Of a stretch of DNA of 64,000 nt, positions 55,127 through 63,497 are shown piece after piece; the stretch's first letter is position 1; every line of letters begins with the position of its first letter. Both the position numbers and the translations under genes were made by a program. The notes below the pieces were generated by a model, which was not told the DNA's origin, made no database searches, and saw nothing but the letters and a program-made list of their open reading frames with translations. The stretch covers positions 3,472,001 through 3,536,000 of the forward strand of contig NZ_CP043568.1 of NCBI RefSeq assembly GCF_014076415.1. Direction: 5' to 3'. The stretch is from Comamonas testosteroni (GTDB taxonomy: Bacteria; Pseudomonadota; Gammaproteobacteria; Burkholderiales; Burkholderiaceae_C).

Positions 55127-55935
55127 TGGGCCCTCAAACTCCGAGCAAACCGAACCTGCAAGGCCAGGCCGAGGAAAATGGAAACCACCGCAAACCAGAA
55201 AAGATACTTGAAGTTTGCTTCCGGGGCAGCGTGATAGACAGGAAAAAATCCAGCTCTCAGCAATTCGAGTCCATGTGCAAATGGATTATAAAAAGCCCAT
55301 TCTCTATATTTAATCGGAATTGCTGACAATGGAAATATTGCGCCCGTCAAGAAATACAAAGGCCTCAGCAAGAACATCATCAAATTGCCCGCCTCGGGGA
55401 CAAGATCGCTGAGAACCGACAAAATAAGCCCCACTCCTAAAGCACAAAGCATCAGCCCAATATAGGCAAGCATTGCCTCCATAGGTGAATCAGGAACAGC
55501 AGAGCGCCCTAGGAAAGCCAAAATACCTAGAAGCACAATCAATATCAAGAGACCTAGTAACGCTTCAAGGCATGCTCGAACAATCACGGTATCAATGGGA
55601 CGAACCTGACGATAGGCAAACAAGGCCTTGTTGGCATCAACTGCTCCCATAGAACGCAGAAATACATTCTGTACCGTGAAGTAGCCAGTGAGCCCCAGTA
55701 CCAGCCAGACAGCCACATCTGCGCCAGCCACGGAACGTGCACGCAGAACCGTATACAAAAGCAGCATGAGGCATGCATGCAACACTGGCTCCAGCACGAT
55801 AAGCACCCAGGCTCCGCGCGTTGCGCTCAGCCGCGCAACGGCCTCGCGCAGGAAAAGTGCGTTCCATACCGCAAAAGTGACGGAAAGTGAACTACGTGGT
55901 GCTGTGATTTCACCAGACGACGGGGCTGAGTCCAA
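55123..55935 (-). CDS. kpsM: Capsule ABC transporter permease KpsM
   Basis: Six-helix ABC-2 permease forming the capsule channel. I chose the TTG at 55935, which has GAGGA six bases upstream and gives 270 residues. The longest frame begins at another TTG at 55962 with no ribosome site, and no ATG is available. Family segments are FAVWNALFLREAVARLSATRGAWVLIVLEP split around the amphipathic start, YFTVQNVFLRSM, LRPLYFLTGAIFPLSAIP and YNPFAHGLELLRAGFFP. A perfect 10-bp hairpin encloses the ribosome site and includes the start codon. First gene of the capsule locus. Confidence 0.93.
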   Translation of the reverse strand: MDSAPSSGEITAPRSSLSVTFAVWNALFLREAVARLSATRGAWVLIVLEPVLHACLMLLLYTVLRARSVAGADVAVWLVLGLTGYFTVQNVFLRSMGAVDANKALFAYRQVRPIDTVIVRACLEALLGLLILIVLLGILAFLGRSAVPDSPMEAMLAYIGLMLCALGVGLILSVLSDLVPEAGNLMMFLLRPLYFLTGAIFPLSAIPIKYREWAFYNPFAHGLELLRAGFFPVYHAAPEANFKYLFWFAVVSIFLGLALQVRFARSLRAQ

Positions 55936-55960
55936 AATAAATCCTCGTTCTTTTGGACTC
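55928..55960 (-). promoter_or_regulatory. Hairpin enclosing the kpsM ribosome site and start
   Basis: A perfect 10-bp inverted repeat (GAGTCCAAAA at 55928-55937, TTTTGGACTC at 55951-55960) with a 13-nt loop. On the minus-strand RNA the loop carries GAGGA and the 3' arm holds the TTG start. Folding could hide the start and limit translation. Confidence 0.6.
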
Positions 55961-55962
55961 AA

Positions 55963-56487
55963 GACGCACTGAAATCCAATCGGAAAATTATAAATGAAAA
56001 CATAAGCAAAACCTTATTACAGACAGCCATCACACCCGTTTCACATTCAATTACATTACAAATATTCTATTGACTTGATAGAGTCAATTTATTTTAACTA
56101 TTTAATTATTTCAATGCTAAAAGTAATCCAGTAAAATTTTCTCAATCTGCGGGGTACGTTAGCGAATAAATATGCTATTCATCTCTCGCACCTATTTTGA
56201 GAAATATCAGTAAAAAATTACAAAGCCTAAATCCCTGGAATCTGGCCATTAAAAACTTTAGTTATTGAATATTCAAAAATAATATTCCACAACGCCTGGT
56301 ACACAGCGGAGCCATCTTGATGCCTCTCCAAGCACATCCCCCAGAGAATCGACAATAGACTGCAGACCAACACCCGAGACAGTCAATAATGAGCGCCTAC
56401 TGTGCATTCGGGATGAACTTCCGGCAGAGCACAAGCATCTCTATCACTACCGCAGCAACAACAGTGCTGCTTGCCGTCTGGATTGAC
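55963..56487. other. A/T-rich divergent region between kpsM and selD (about 525 bp)
   Basis: No credible gene is present. It must carry the capsule promoter (minus) and the selD promoter (plus). It contains small perfect palindromes, TTGACT/AGTCAA (56070-56087) and TTGAATATTCAA (56265-56276). No ops/JUMPstart-like GGCGGTAG word was found. Base composition is far more A/T-rich than in selD. Confidence 0.6.
56059..56087 (-). promoter_or_regulatory. Candidate capsule promoter with overlapping palindrome
   Basis: On the minus strand TTGACT (56087-56082), a 17-bp spacer and TATTTG (56064-56059). The -35 is one arm of the TTGACT/AGTCAA dyad, so a regulator could bind over it. The -10 match is only fair. 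Confidence 0.3.
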
Positions 56488-57558
56488 ATGAACACCACTC
56501 AAGAAACAGCCTCCCCTGCGACCCCGCGCCTGACTTCTCTCTCCCACGGTGGCGGCTGCGGCTGCAAGATTGCGCCCGGCGTGCTGTCGGAGTTGCTGGC
56601 CAAAAGCAATCTGCCCAAGCAGTTTTTCCCCGACCTGCTGGTAGGCACAGAGACCGCAGACGACGCGGCCGTCTACAAGATCAATGACGAGCAGGCCATC
56701 GTGGCGACGACGGACTTTTTCATGCCCATCGTCGACGACCCGTATGACTTTGGCCGCATTGCCGCCACCAACGCGCTGTCCGATATCTACGCCATGGGCG
56801 GCACGCCGCTGATGGCGCTGGCCATTGTGGGCATGCCCATCAATGTGCTGCCGCACGATGTGATTGCCAAGATTCTGGAAGGCGGCGAGTCGGTCTGCCG
56901 CGATGCCGGCATTCCTCTGGCGGGCGGCCACTCGATTGATTCGGTGGAGCCCATCTACGGCCTGGTCGGCATCGGCATCGTCAATCCCAAGCAGATGAAG
57001 CGCAATGCCGATGCCAAGGACGGTGACGTGCTGATTCTGGGCAAGCCCCTGGGCGTGGGCATTCTCTCGGCGGCGCTCAAGAAGAATCTGCTGGACGATG
57101 CAGGCTACCGCGCCATGGTGGATGCAACCACCAAGCTCAACCGCCCCGGCGCCGAGCTTGCCAAACTCGAAGGCGTGCACGCTCTGACCGACGTGACCGG
57201 TTTTGGCCTGCTGGGTCATGGCCTGGAACTGGCCCGTGGCGCCCAGCTCAGCGCACGCATTGAAAGCGCCAAGCTACCCGTACTGCCCGGTGTTCAGGCA
57301 CTTGCAGAGCAAGGCATTTTCACGGGCGCATCGGGGCGCAACTGGGCATCCTATGGTGAGCACATCCAGTTGGCATCGACCGTGACAGACGCCCAGAAAG
57401 CACTGCTGACCGACCCTCAGACCTCTGGCGGCCTGCTTGTTTCCTGTGCGGCGGATGCTGTCCAGCAGGTGCTCAAGGTCTTTGGCGACAGCGGCTTTGG
57501 CGATGCTGCAGTGATTGGCCGCATGGAGGCAGGCGCGCCCAAGGTCTTTGTGGACTGA
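56488..57558 (+). CDS. selD: Selenide, water dikinase SelD
   Basis: Makes selenophosphate from selenide and ATP for Sec-tRNA and selenouridine synthesis. 356 residues from the ATG at 56488 (MNTTQETASP); the frame extends further upstream but without family resemblance. The active-site loop HGGGCGCKI carries cysteine, not selenocysteine, followed by the essential lysine. ATTDFFMPIVDDPYDFGRIAA and FGLLGHGLELARG are conserved ATP/metal segments. It stands alone, and no selA, selB or selU gene is in the window. Followed by a bidirectional terminator. Confidence 0.96.
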   Translation: MNTTQETASPATPRLTSLSHGGGCGCKIAPGVLSELLAKSNLPKQFFPDLLVGTETADDAAVYKINDEQAIVATTDFFMPIVDDPYDFGRIAATNALSDIYAMGGTPLMALAIVGMPINVLPHDVIAKILEGGESVCRDAGIPLAGGHSIDSVEPIYGLVGIGIVNPKQMKRNADAKDGDVLILGKPLGVGILSAALKKNLLDDAGYRAMVDATTKLNRPGAELAKLEGVHALTDVTGFGLLGHGLELARGAQLSARIESAKLPVLPGVQALAEQGIFTGASGRNWASYGEHIQLASTVTDAQKALLTDPQTSGGLLVSCAADAVQQVLKVFGDSGFGDAAVIGRMEAGAPKVFVD

Positions 57559-57611
57559 GCGCGCCAGGTAGTCGAGAAGGAGCGCGACTCTGCTCTCCTT
57601 CCACCACAGAA

Positions 57612-57645
57612 TGCAAAACGCCCGGTTTGAGCCGGGCGTTTTGCA
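57612..57645. terminator. Bidirectional terminator between selD and lrp-type gene
   Basis: A 14-bp perfect stem (57612-57625 with 57632-57645) with a 6-nt loop; A-rich and T-rich flanks let it serve both converging genes. Confidence 0.88.
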
Positions 57646-57674
57646 TATGAGCGTCAGATTATGACTCTGGGCTT

Positions 57675-58142
57675 CTAAGCCTCTCCCACGACCTCGGCCG
57701 TGGTGCGGCGGTCGATCTTGCGGCTCAGCACCACCGAGGTATAGGTCTGCTGGATGCCGTCGATCAGGCCGATACGGTCAAGCAGCGCGTCCAGTTTTTC
57801 ATTGCTCTCGCAGCGCACAAACACCATGTAGTCGTACTGTCCGCTAACGGCCGACACCTCTTCCACCTCGGTGAAGCGGTTGAGCGCCTGCATCACCGAA
57901 GTTGCCGTCTTGGGCTGAACACGGATACCGCAATAGGCGCGCACGGCAGACTGCTCCATGCGCGAGCCAAGGCGAACGCCATAGCCGGCGATCACGCCCT
58001 CCTGCTCCAGCTTGGCGATGCGAGCGACCACCGTGGTCCGAGCCAGATTCATCTGCCGAGCCAAATGCGCGGTCGAGGCACGCGCGTTGGTCTGCAGCAG
58101 GCGCAGCAGCTGGCGGTCCGTTTCATCCAGTCGATATTCCAT
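57675..58142 (-). CDS. Lrp/AsnC-family transcriptional regulator
   Basis: 155 residues from the ATG at 58142; a TTG five codons earlier at 58157 is also open. N-terminal helix-turn-helix (LDETDRQLLRLLQTNARASTAHLA, RQMNLARTTVVARIAKLEQ) and C-terminal RAM ligand domain (VSAVSGQYDYMVFVRCESNEKLDALLDRIG) are complete. It converges on selD and is not obviously linked to a target operon. Amino-acid sensing is the family rule; the ligand is unknown. Confidence 0.93.
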   Translation of the reverse strand: MEYRLDETDRQLLRLLQTNARASTAHLARQMNLARTTVVARIAKLEQEGVIAGYGVRLGSRMEQSAVRAYCGIRVQPKTATSVMQALNRFTEVEEVSAVSGQYDYMVFVRCESNEKLDALLDRIGLIDGIQQTYTSVVLSRKIDRRTTAEVVGEA

Positions 58143-58866
58143 ACCTTGTCTATCCAAATCTTGCCGTGCACTTACGCAAACGCTGCGTTAAACACAAACC
58201 CCAAGAACTCTCTGCCACCACCTGCAGCCATGCCTTGCGCCGAGCGACTTCTGTTGCTGTTCGCCCTCAGCCAAACGCGTGGAGCGAACCTCAGCGACAC
58301 CTAACAGCCAATCATTGTGTCAGCTAACCCAGCCTGGTAGGGAGCTTGTCTTTTCAGATGGCAAATATGTATACATTTGTTTCAATCAGGCAAGATGTAT
58401 CAACATATCTGCACTTGCCTGCGCTTGTGACCATGGCAAGGGCGCACTGCGGTACGTCAGAGTGGCCCCGGCCGAAACCAGGCCTCTGTTGCGGGCGAGC
58501 GGTCAAGCTCGTTCACGAGAACCCAAGTGCGCTCACCGAGTAACAGCGACACAAAAGAGCGAAGAGTCTAATGGTTGTTTTCCCGCACTTATCGATGCCA
58601 CCGACGATACGGCGAAAACACTCGGTAAGTTTGGCTGGTTTGCTGCAAATATCTGCAAAAGGTAAGTGCTTACCCTAGGTTATCCCTTGGCCTGGTGCGT
58701 CGCTTTCGGCAAAGCCTGAGCCACCAGACTGCAAGCAGCCTCCAATCACCGACAACTGCGCCTTGTGCTGCTCAGCAAGGCTGAATGCGCGATAACGCAC
58801 CCTGAGTGCCCCAATCGCGCATGACTGAAAGCTTTGGGCTCGCTTGCATGCACCCCAAGCTCACAA
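58143..58866. other. Region without recognisable gene (about 720 bp)
   Basis: Short open frames occur, but none has a ribosome site, family features or consistent codon use. One notable word is the 10-bp palindrome ATGTATACAT near 58367, in a locally A/T-rich patch, of the kind bound by GntR-type regulators. It may hold the promoter of the Lrp-type gene on its left side and decayed sequence on its right. Confidence 0.5.
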
Positions 58867-58870
58867 ACAA

Positions 58871-58902
58871 AAAACCCTGCTCATTGCAATGAGCAGGGTT
58901 TT
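58871..58902. terminator. Terminator downstream of tRNA-Gln
   Basis: A 24-bp perfect palindrome (58875-58898) flanked by an A-run on the left and TTTT on the right. On the minus strand, T residues follow the stem, so it ends the tRNA-Gln transcript. Confidence 0.88.
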
Positions 58903-58908
58903 GGATTT

Positions 58909-58985
58909 TGGCAGGGGAGGAAGGATTCGAACCTTCGCATGCTGGAATCAAAATCCAGTGCCTTAACCAGCTTGGCGACTCCCCT
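58909..58985 (-). tRNA. tRNA-Gln (anticodon TTG)
   Basis: 77 nt with CCA encoded. Acceptor AGGGGAG/CTCCCCT, D-arm GCC...GGC, anticodon stem CTGGA/TCCAG around TTTTGAT (anticodon TTG), T-arm GAAGG/CCTTC with TTCGAAT. The U8-C9 start and overall shape match bacterial tRNA-Gln. Confidence 0.95.
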
Positions 58986-59108
58986 ACGATGGAACGAATT
59001 CTACAACGACTTTTCGCTATAAATTTCGAAGTAGTCCAAAAATGTGCAATTGCACATGGAATAGGTTTGCAGCCTTCCTGGCGTCAAGCCAGCTCAGTCG
59101 CTGGCGGC

Positions 59109-59429
59109 CTATTCCACCACGACAGCCGTGCCGCTGGCCGAGACCATGAGCATGCCATTGCCCTGGCCCAGCACCTCGAAATCAAGGTCCACGCCGACCA
59201 CCGCATTGGCACCCGCCTCGGCGGCGCGTTGCTCCAGTTCCTTGAGGGCAATTTCACGCGCTCTTTGCAGCTCGCGTTCGTAGGTTCCAGAACGCCCGCC
59301 CACGATGTCGCGAATTCCGGCAAAGAAGTCCTTGAACACATTGGCGCCCAGAATGGCCTCGCCCGCCACCACGCCGCAATAACGGGTGATGCGTTTGCCT
59401 TCGATGGAGGGAGTGGTTGTGACGATCAT
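59109..59429 (-). CDS. YbjQ/UPF0145 family protein
   Basis: 106 residues: [47 protein letters not shown], and [15 protein letters not shown] are the family signature. Members form small pentameric or dodecin-like assemblies and are described as putative heavy-metal-binding proteins; no clear activity is known. It is a single gene next to tRNA-Gln. Confidence 0.92.
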   Translation of the reverse strand: MIVTTTPSIEGKRITRYCGVVAGEAILGANVFKDFFAGIRDIVGGRSGTYERELQRAREIALKELEQRAAEAGANAVVGVDLDFEVLGQGNGMLMVSASGTAVVVE

Positions 59430-59742
59430 GCTTTGCTTTCTTAAAAATCAGCGCAAGGAGACTGGCAGCCATACGCTCTGGTCATAGCGCTGCGCGCGAC
59501 AGAGGCAGATATAGGCCGGGCCTTGCCGCAGGCTCAGAGTCATCCGGTCGGATCAGTATATGCGTGCAATCCGCGCTGTTATCAAGGCGATGGCGGCGGC
59601 ATCCATCGGCGCTCAGGGCTTCGGCTTCTCATGACTGACTCCCAACTGGTCTGGCAGCGCAGACCAGCCTCCATGCAGCGCATGGATGCATGGTCAAATC
59701 AGAAGACAGACCGCCCCATCAAGGGCAAGACGCCATCAAAAA
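59430..59742. other. 313-bp gap with no recognisable gene
   Basis: Between the YbjQ-type and LysR genes. It contains a small dyad TCCATGC/GCATGGA near 59671-59687. No coding frame, tRNA or terminator with a T-run was seen. Confidence 0.5.
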
Positions 59743-60645
59743 TCATGCATCCGGCAATAGCAGCTTCTGCATGCCTTGCACGGCATCGCGCAGAAAGCTC
59801 CAGGTCGTGGCTATGCGCGGAATCTGGCGCGACTCCACGGGCATGCTCATCCAGAAGGTGCGTGTGAAACAAGCCTGCTCGGGCAGCACGCGGCTCAGTA
59901 TTGGATCCTTGTCGGCCACAAATGCTGGCAGCACGGCCAGACCGGCACCGGCACGCACGGCTTCGTATTGAGCGGTGATGCTGGTGCTGCGCAGCGCAAA
60001 ACGCTCGGGCCGGTGCAAGGTATCCAGCAATTGCAGCTCGCGCGTGAACAGCAGATCGTCCACATAGTGCACAAAGCTGTGATGGCGCAGATCCTCGGTC
60101 CTGGCCACCAAGGGCTTGCGCGCCAGATATTCACGCTGGCCGTAAAGATAGAGCCGGTAGTCGGTCAGCTTGGTGACCACGACCGAGCCGCGCTTGGGCC
60201 GCTCCAGCGAGATGACGATATCGGCCTCGCGGCTGGACAGATGCAGCATGCGCGGCAGCGCCAGCAGGTCAACACTGAGCAGCGGATAGCGCAGCGTGAG
60301 CCTGGCGAGCTCGGAGGCCAGCATCTGCGTACCAAAGCCTTCGGTGGCACCCACCCGCACCAGCCCGGCCAGCCCTTCCGCGGTCGCTGCATGCGCCAGG
60401 GGACCCCGCTCCAGCCCGTCCACCGCGCTTTGCATGGTGTTGGTCACTTCCTGCAGCTGCCGCCCGGCCTCGGTCAGCCGCCACTGGCCGCCTTCGCGCG
60501 CAAACAGCACGGCACCGAGCTGCTTTTCTAGCGCCTGAATGCGCCGCGACACCGTGGTGTGCTCGACCCCCATGCGCCGCGCAGCCGCCGCCATGCTGCC
60601 GCTGCGAGCCAGTTCGCCAAAAAAACGCAGATGGTCCCAGTCCAA
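59743..60645 (-). CDS. LysR-family transcriptional regulator
   Basis: 300 residues beginning at a TTG at 60645 with AAGGAA five bases upstream. The N-terminal helix-turn-helix is typical (DHLRFFGELARSGSMAAAARRM, VEHTTVSRRIQALEKQLG), followed by an effector domain with GLVRVGATEGFGTQML and AGAGLAVLPAFVADKDP. It sits directly downstream of a MarR gene that is divergent from the gentisate operon, so one or both could control gentisate breakdown. The effector is unknown. Confidence 0.92.
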   Translation of the reverse strand: MDWDHLRFFGELARSGSMAAAARRMGVEHTTVSRRIQALEKQLGAVLFAREGGQWRLTEAGRQLQEVTNTMQSAVDGLERGPLAHAATAEGLAGLVRVGATEGFGTQMLASELARLTLRYPLLSVDLLALPRMLHLSSREADIVISLERPKRGSVVVTKLTDYRLYLYGQREYLARKPLVARTEDLRHHSFVHYVDDLLFTRELQLLDTLHRPERFALRSTSITAQYEAVRAGAGLAVLPAFVADKDPILSRVLPEQACFTRTFWMSMPVESRQIPRIATTWSFLRDAVQGMQKLLLPDA

Positions 60646-60674
60646 TGTCTTTCCTTGCGATCTCGGTTCGTGGT

Positions 60675-61277
60675 TCAGTCGTTCACGCTGTCCTGCGCCT
60701 TGCCCGTGAGGCCCTTGACCGCCTTGACGGCAGCACTGCGCTTGCGCTCGGCACTGCGCTGGGCCACCGCGCTCGGGGCGCGCGCGAACTCGTCGTTCTC
60801 GTGGATCAGCAGCGACAGCATTTCCATGAACTGTGCCCGTTTGTCGTCAGGAAGAGGCTCCAGCATGCGGCGCTGGGCTCGCAGCACCGAAGGCTCGGCT
60901 TCCACCAGCAGGCCGCGCCCCTCGTCGGTCAGGCTCAGCAAACGCACACGCCGATCGGCAGGGCTGGCGTTGCGCGCCATCAGGCCGCGTGCTTCCAGGC
61001 GGTCGATCACGCTGCCTATGGTGGAGGTGTCGAAGCCGATATTGCGTGCCAGCGTGCGCTGGTCGATGCCCGGCTGACGCAGCACGGCCGACAGGGCCGC
61101 GTACTGCACAGGCGTCACGCCGAATTCCTCGGTTTCTTCCATGAACACGGCTACGGCTATCTGCTGCAGCCTGCGGATGTGATAGCCGGGATAGTTTTCT
61201 AGTTCTGCGGGTTGGTATTGCATGTCTTGGGTGGCCGAAGCCGAGCCCGCCCTGCCGTGCGGCAGTTGAAGGGCCAT
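60675..61277 (-). CDS. MarR-family transcriptional regulator
   Basis: 200 residues from the ATG at 61277; another ATG at 61223 is in frame and neither has a clear ribosome site. The winged-helix core is evident: ALSAVLRQPGIDQRTLARNIGFD, TSTIGSVIDRLEARGLMAR and the wing ASPADRRVRLLSLTDEGRGLL. The C-terminal tail is basic (AERKRSAAVKAVKG). It is divergent from gentisate 1,2-dioxygenase across 219 bp, and is therefore the probable repressor of that operon, as is common for gentisate genes. Confidence 0.92.
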   Translation of the reverse strand: MALQLPHGRAGSASATQDMQYQPAELENYPGYHIRRLQQIAVAVFMEETEEFGVTPVQYAALSAVLRQPGIDQRTLARNIGFDTSTIGSVIDRLEARGLMARNASPADRRVRLLSLTDEGRGLLVEAEPSVLRAQRRMLEPLPDDKRAQFMEMLSLLIHENDEFARAPSAVAQRSAERKRSAAVKAVKGLTGKAQDSVND

Positions 61278-61364
61278 GACTGAAAGACCCCGATATTCGC
61301 ACGACTGCCGCCCCGATTCGAGCCAGGCCTGCTACCGGGTTTAACCCAATCATCGCTGATGCAG

Positions 61365-61399
61365 ATCAACATTATGCTAATCATCAGTGTGCTGTTGAT
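61365..61399. promoter_or_regulatory. Inverted repeat ATCAACA-N21-TGTTGAT in gentisate promoter region
   Basis: Perfect 7-bp arms (61365-61371, 61393-61399) in the MarR-gentisate divergent gap, flanking an A/T-rich core that itself includes ATTATGCTAATCAT. It is a candidate operator for the MarR protein. Confidence 0.4.
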
Positions 61400-61496
61400 T
61401 TAATTCATAGCCTATCTTTGCCCCCATCTCAGGCCGTAAGCCGACAGACAAGGCAGCAACGCACTGCCAAGCAGATACCAAAGAAAGAGACAAACC

Positions 61497-62624
61497 ATGA
61501 GCCTTGTGCAAGCCCAGCCCTCACCGGTAAAGCTCACGGCCCTTGAAGCCCCCGGCCAACCCGAGCCCACAGCTGCTCTTGAGCAGCTGTACCGAGGTTT
61601 CGAGCAGGAAATGCTGGTGCCGCTGTGGACGGAGATTGGCGGCCTGATGCCTGCCCACCCCAAAAGCCAGGCCGCCGCTCATCTGTGGCGTTGGGAGAAT
61701 CTGCTCAAGCTGGCGGATGAAGCCGGCCGCATCGTCCCCGTGGGCCGGGGCGGCGAGCGCCGCGCGATTGCCCTGGCCAATCCGGCGCTGGGCGGCCGCC
61801 CGTTTGCCACGCCCACGCTGTGGGCTGCCATCCAGTACCTGATGCCCGGCGAAGATGCGCCCGAGCACCGTCACACCCAGCATGCCTTCCGCTTTGTGGT
61901 CGAAGGCGAAGGCGTGTGGACCGTGGTCAACGGCGACTCGATCCGCATGTCGCGCGGCGACTTTCTGCCCCAGGGCGGCTGGAACTGGCACGCCCACCAC
62001 AATGCGGCTAGCCAGCCCATGGCCTGGATAGACGGGCTGGATATTCCGTTTGCCTACTACACCGAATCTCAGTTCTTCGAGCATGGCCGCCTGCATCTGG
62101 ACCCGCAGGAGCGTGCCACGCCCGAGTTCTCGCGCTCCGAGCGCCTCTGGGGCCACCCTGGGCTGCGCCCTGTGGCTCATCTGCAGGACAGCCCGACCAC
62201 GCCTTTGCTGGCCTACCGCTGGGTGGATACCGACCGCGCGCTGAGCGAGCAACTGGCGCTCGAAGCCGAAGGCCATGCCGCCACGGTCAGCCCCGGCCAT
62301 GCCGCCGTGCGCTACACCAACCCCAGCAATGGCCGCGACGTGCTGCCCACCATTCGCTGCGAAATGCACCGCGTGGCTTGCGGCGCCAGCACCCGGGTCA
62401 AGCGCGAAGTGGGTTCTGCCGTCTTCCAGGTCTTTGACGGGCAGGGAACGGTGACCGTGGGCGAGCGCCAATGGCAGGTGCGGCGCGGCGACATGTTTGT
62501 CGTGCCCTCCTGGCAGCTGTTCAGCGCGCAATGCGATGCCGACCAACCGCAGCTGGATCTGTTCCGTTTTGCCGATACGCCGATTTTCGAGGCCGTCCAC
62601 GCGTACAGGGCGGATACGCCCTGA
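61497..62624 (+). CDS. gtdA: Gentisate 1,2-dioxygenase
   Basis: Fe(II) cupin dioxygenase that opens gentisate to maleylpyruvate. 375 residues with two cupin domains. The N-terminal one has the iron ligands H124, H126 (APEHRHTQHAFRF) and H165 (GWNWHAHHN). The second (VKREVGSAVFQVFDGQGTVTVG) lacks the ligand set, as in the family. WRWENLLKLADEAGRIVPVGRGGERRA is a conserved segment. First gene of the gentisate operon; a dispersed repeat follows it. Confidence 0.96.
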   Translation: MSLVQAQPSPVKLTALEAPGQPEPTAALEQLYRGFEQEMLVPLWTEIGGLMPAHPKSQAAAHLWRWENLLKLADEAGRIVPVGRGGERRAIALANPALGGRPFATPTLWAAIQYLMPGEDAPEHRHTQHAFRFVVEGEGVWTVVNGDSIRMSRGDFLPQGGWNWHAHHNAASQPMAWIDGLDIPFAYYTESQFFEHGRLHLDPQERATPEFSRSERLWGHPGLRPVAHLQDSPTTPLLAYRWVDTDRALSEQLALEAEGHAATVSPGHAAVRYTNPSNGRDVLPTIRCEMHRVACGASTRVKREVGSAVFQVFDGQGTVTVGERQWQVRRGDMFVVPSWQLFSAQCDADQPQLDLFRFADTPIFEAVHAYRADTP

Positions 62625-62700
62625 GCCGCTTCGCGTCTTCCCCCTCAAGGGGGAGACAGCCTTTGCTGCAGGGCGGCGGGGCCGCCCAGGCCCTTGCCGG
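62622..62700 (+). repeat. Dispersed intergenic element, copy 4
   Basis: Begins at the gentisate dioxygenase stop with GAGCCGCTTCGCGTCTTCCC, continues with the palindrome TTCCCCCTCAAGGGGGA (62638-62654) and GGGCGGCGGGGCCGCCCAGG. It has the same orientation relative to the upstream gene as copies 1 and 3. Confidence 0.6.
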
Positions 62701-62765
62701 CTGTCTCACACATGGAACGCCTCTTTTTCAAGCACCTAGTCACCGATACCCATCAGGAATCACAT

Positions 62766-63485
62766 ATGACCCAAGCCAACTACAACGACAACTATCTCTG
62801 GGCTCCGTCCCCCGTGCAGTCCCTGCCCGTGCGCGGCAGCGAGCAGCGCCTGCCCGTCAACCGCCTGTTCTTTGTGGGCCGCAACTACCACGCCCATGCG
62901 GTGGAGATGGGCCGACCCGTGGACAAAAGCACAGAGCGCCCCTTCTACTTCACCAAGGCCCCGCAAACCTTGACCGAATCGGGCGCCACCGTGGCCTATC
63001 CACCCGAGACCAGCAACTACCACTTCGAGATGGAGCTGGTCGTGGCCATCGGCAAACCGGGCTTTCGCATTCCTGCCGACCAAGCCCATGAACATATCTA
63101 CGGTTATGCCTGCGGCCTTGATATGACACGCCGCGATCTGCAGCTGGTGGCACGCGACAAGGGCCGCCCCTGGGATCTGGGCAAGGATGTGGAGCAGTCC
63201 TCCGTCGCCAGCGAAATCGTACCCATGCCCGGCAAGGTGATCGAGTCCGGCCTCATCGAGCTGAGCGTCAACGGTCAGGTCAAGCAGCAGTCCGATGTGA
63301 ACAAGCTGATCTGGAATATCCGCGAAATCATTGCCGACCTGTCCCTGTTCTATCACCTGCAAGCCGGCGATCTGATCTACACGGGCACGCCCGAGGGCGT
63401 GGGCGCCGTGCTGCCGGGCGACCGGATCACCGGCCGCGTGGAAGGCGTGGGCGAGATTACCCTGAGCGTGGGCCAGCCCGAGTAA
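62766..63485 (+). CDS. nagK: Fumarylpyruvate hydrolase
   Basis: Splits fumarylpyruvate into fumarate and pyruvate, the last step of the gentisate pathway. 239 residues from the ATG at 62766, with AGGAATCAC upstream. It belongs to the FAH superfamily: LFFVGRNYHAHAVEMG, FYFTKAPQTL, the metal-binding HFEMELVVAIGK region, YGYACGLDMTRRDLQ, and GDLIYTGTPEGVGAVLPGD. It lies 12 bp upstream of the isomerase gene. Confidence 0.94.
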   Translation: MTQANYNDNYLWAPSPVQSLPVRGSEQRLPVNRLFFVGRNYHAHAVEMGRPVDKSTERPFYFTKAPQTLTESGATVAYPPETSNYHFEMELVVAIGKPGFRIPADQAHEHIYGYACGLDMTRRDLQLVARDKGRPWDLGKDVEQSSVASEIVPMPGKVIESGLIELSVNGQVKQQSDVNKLIWNIREIIADLSLFYHLQAGDLIYTGTPEGVGAVLPGDRITGRVEGVGEITLSVGQPE

Positions 63486-63497
63486 GGCGCGCAGACC

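Noticed and set aside
55963..56388. JUMPstart/ops element before the capsule locus
   Set aside because: No GGCGGTAG core on either strand in this interval.
56488..56600. Selenocysteine in SelD
   Set aside because: The active-site codon is a plain cysteine codon; no in-frame TGA is present.
58279..58665. 128-codon frame in the gap near the Lrp-type gene
   Set aside because: No ribosome site, no domain and overlapping alternative frames of similar quality.
58908..59444. 178-codon frame running through tRNA-Gln and opposite the YbjQ-type gene
   Set aside because: It overlaps the tRNA and is the shadow of the minus-strand gene.
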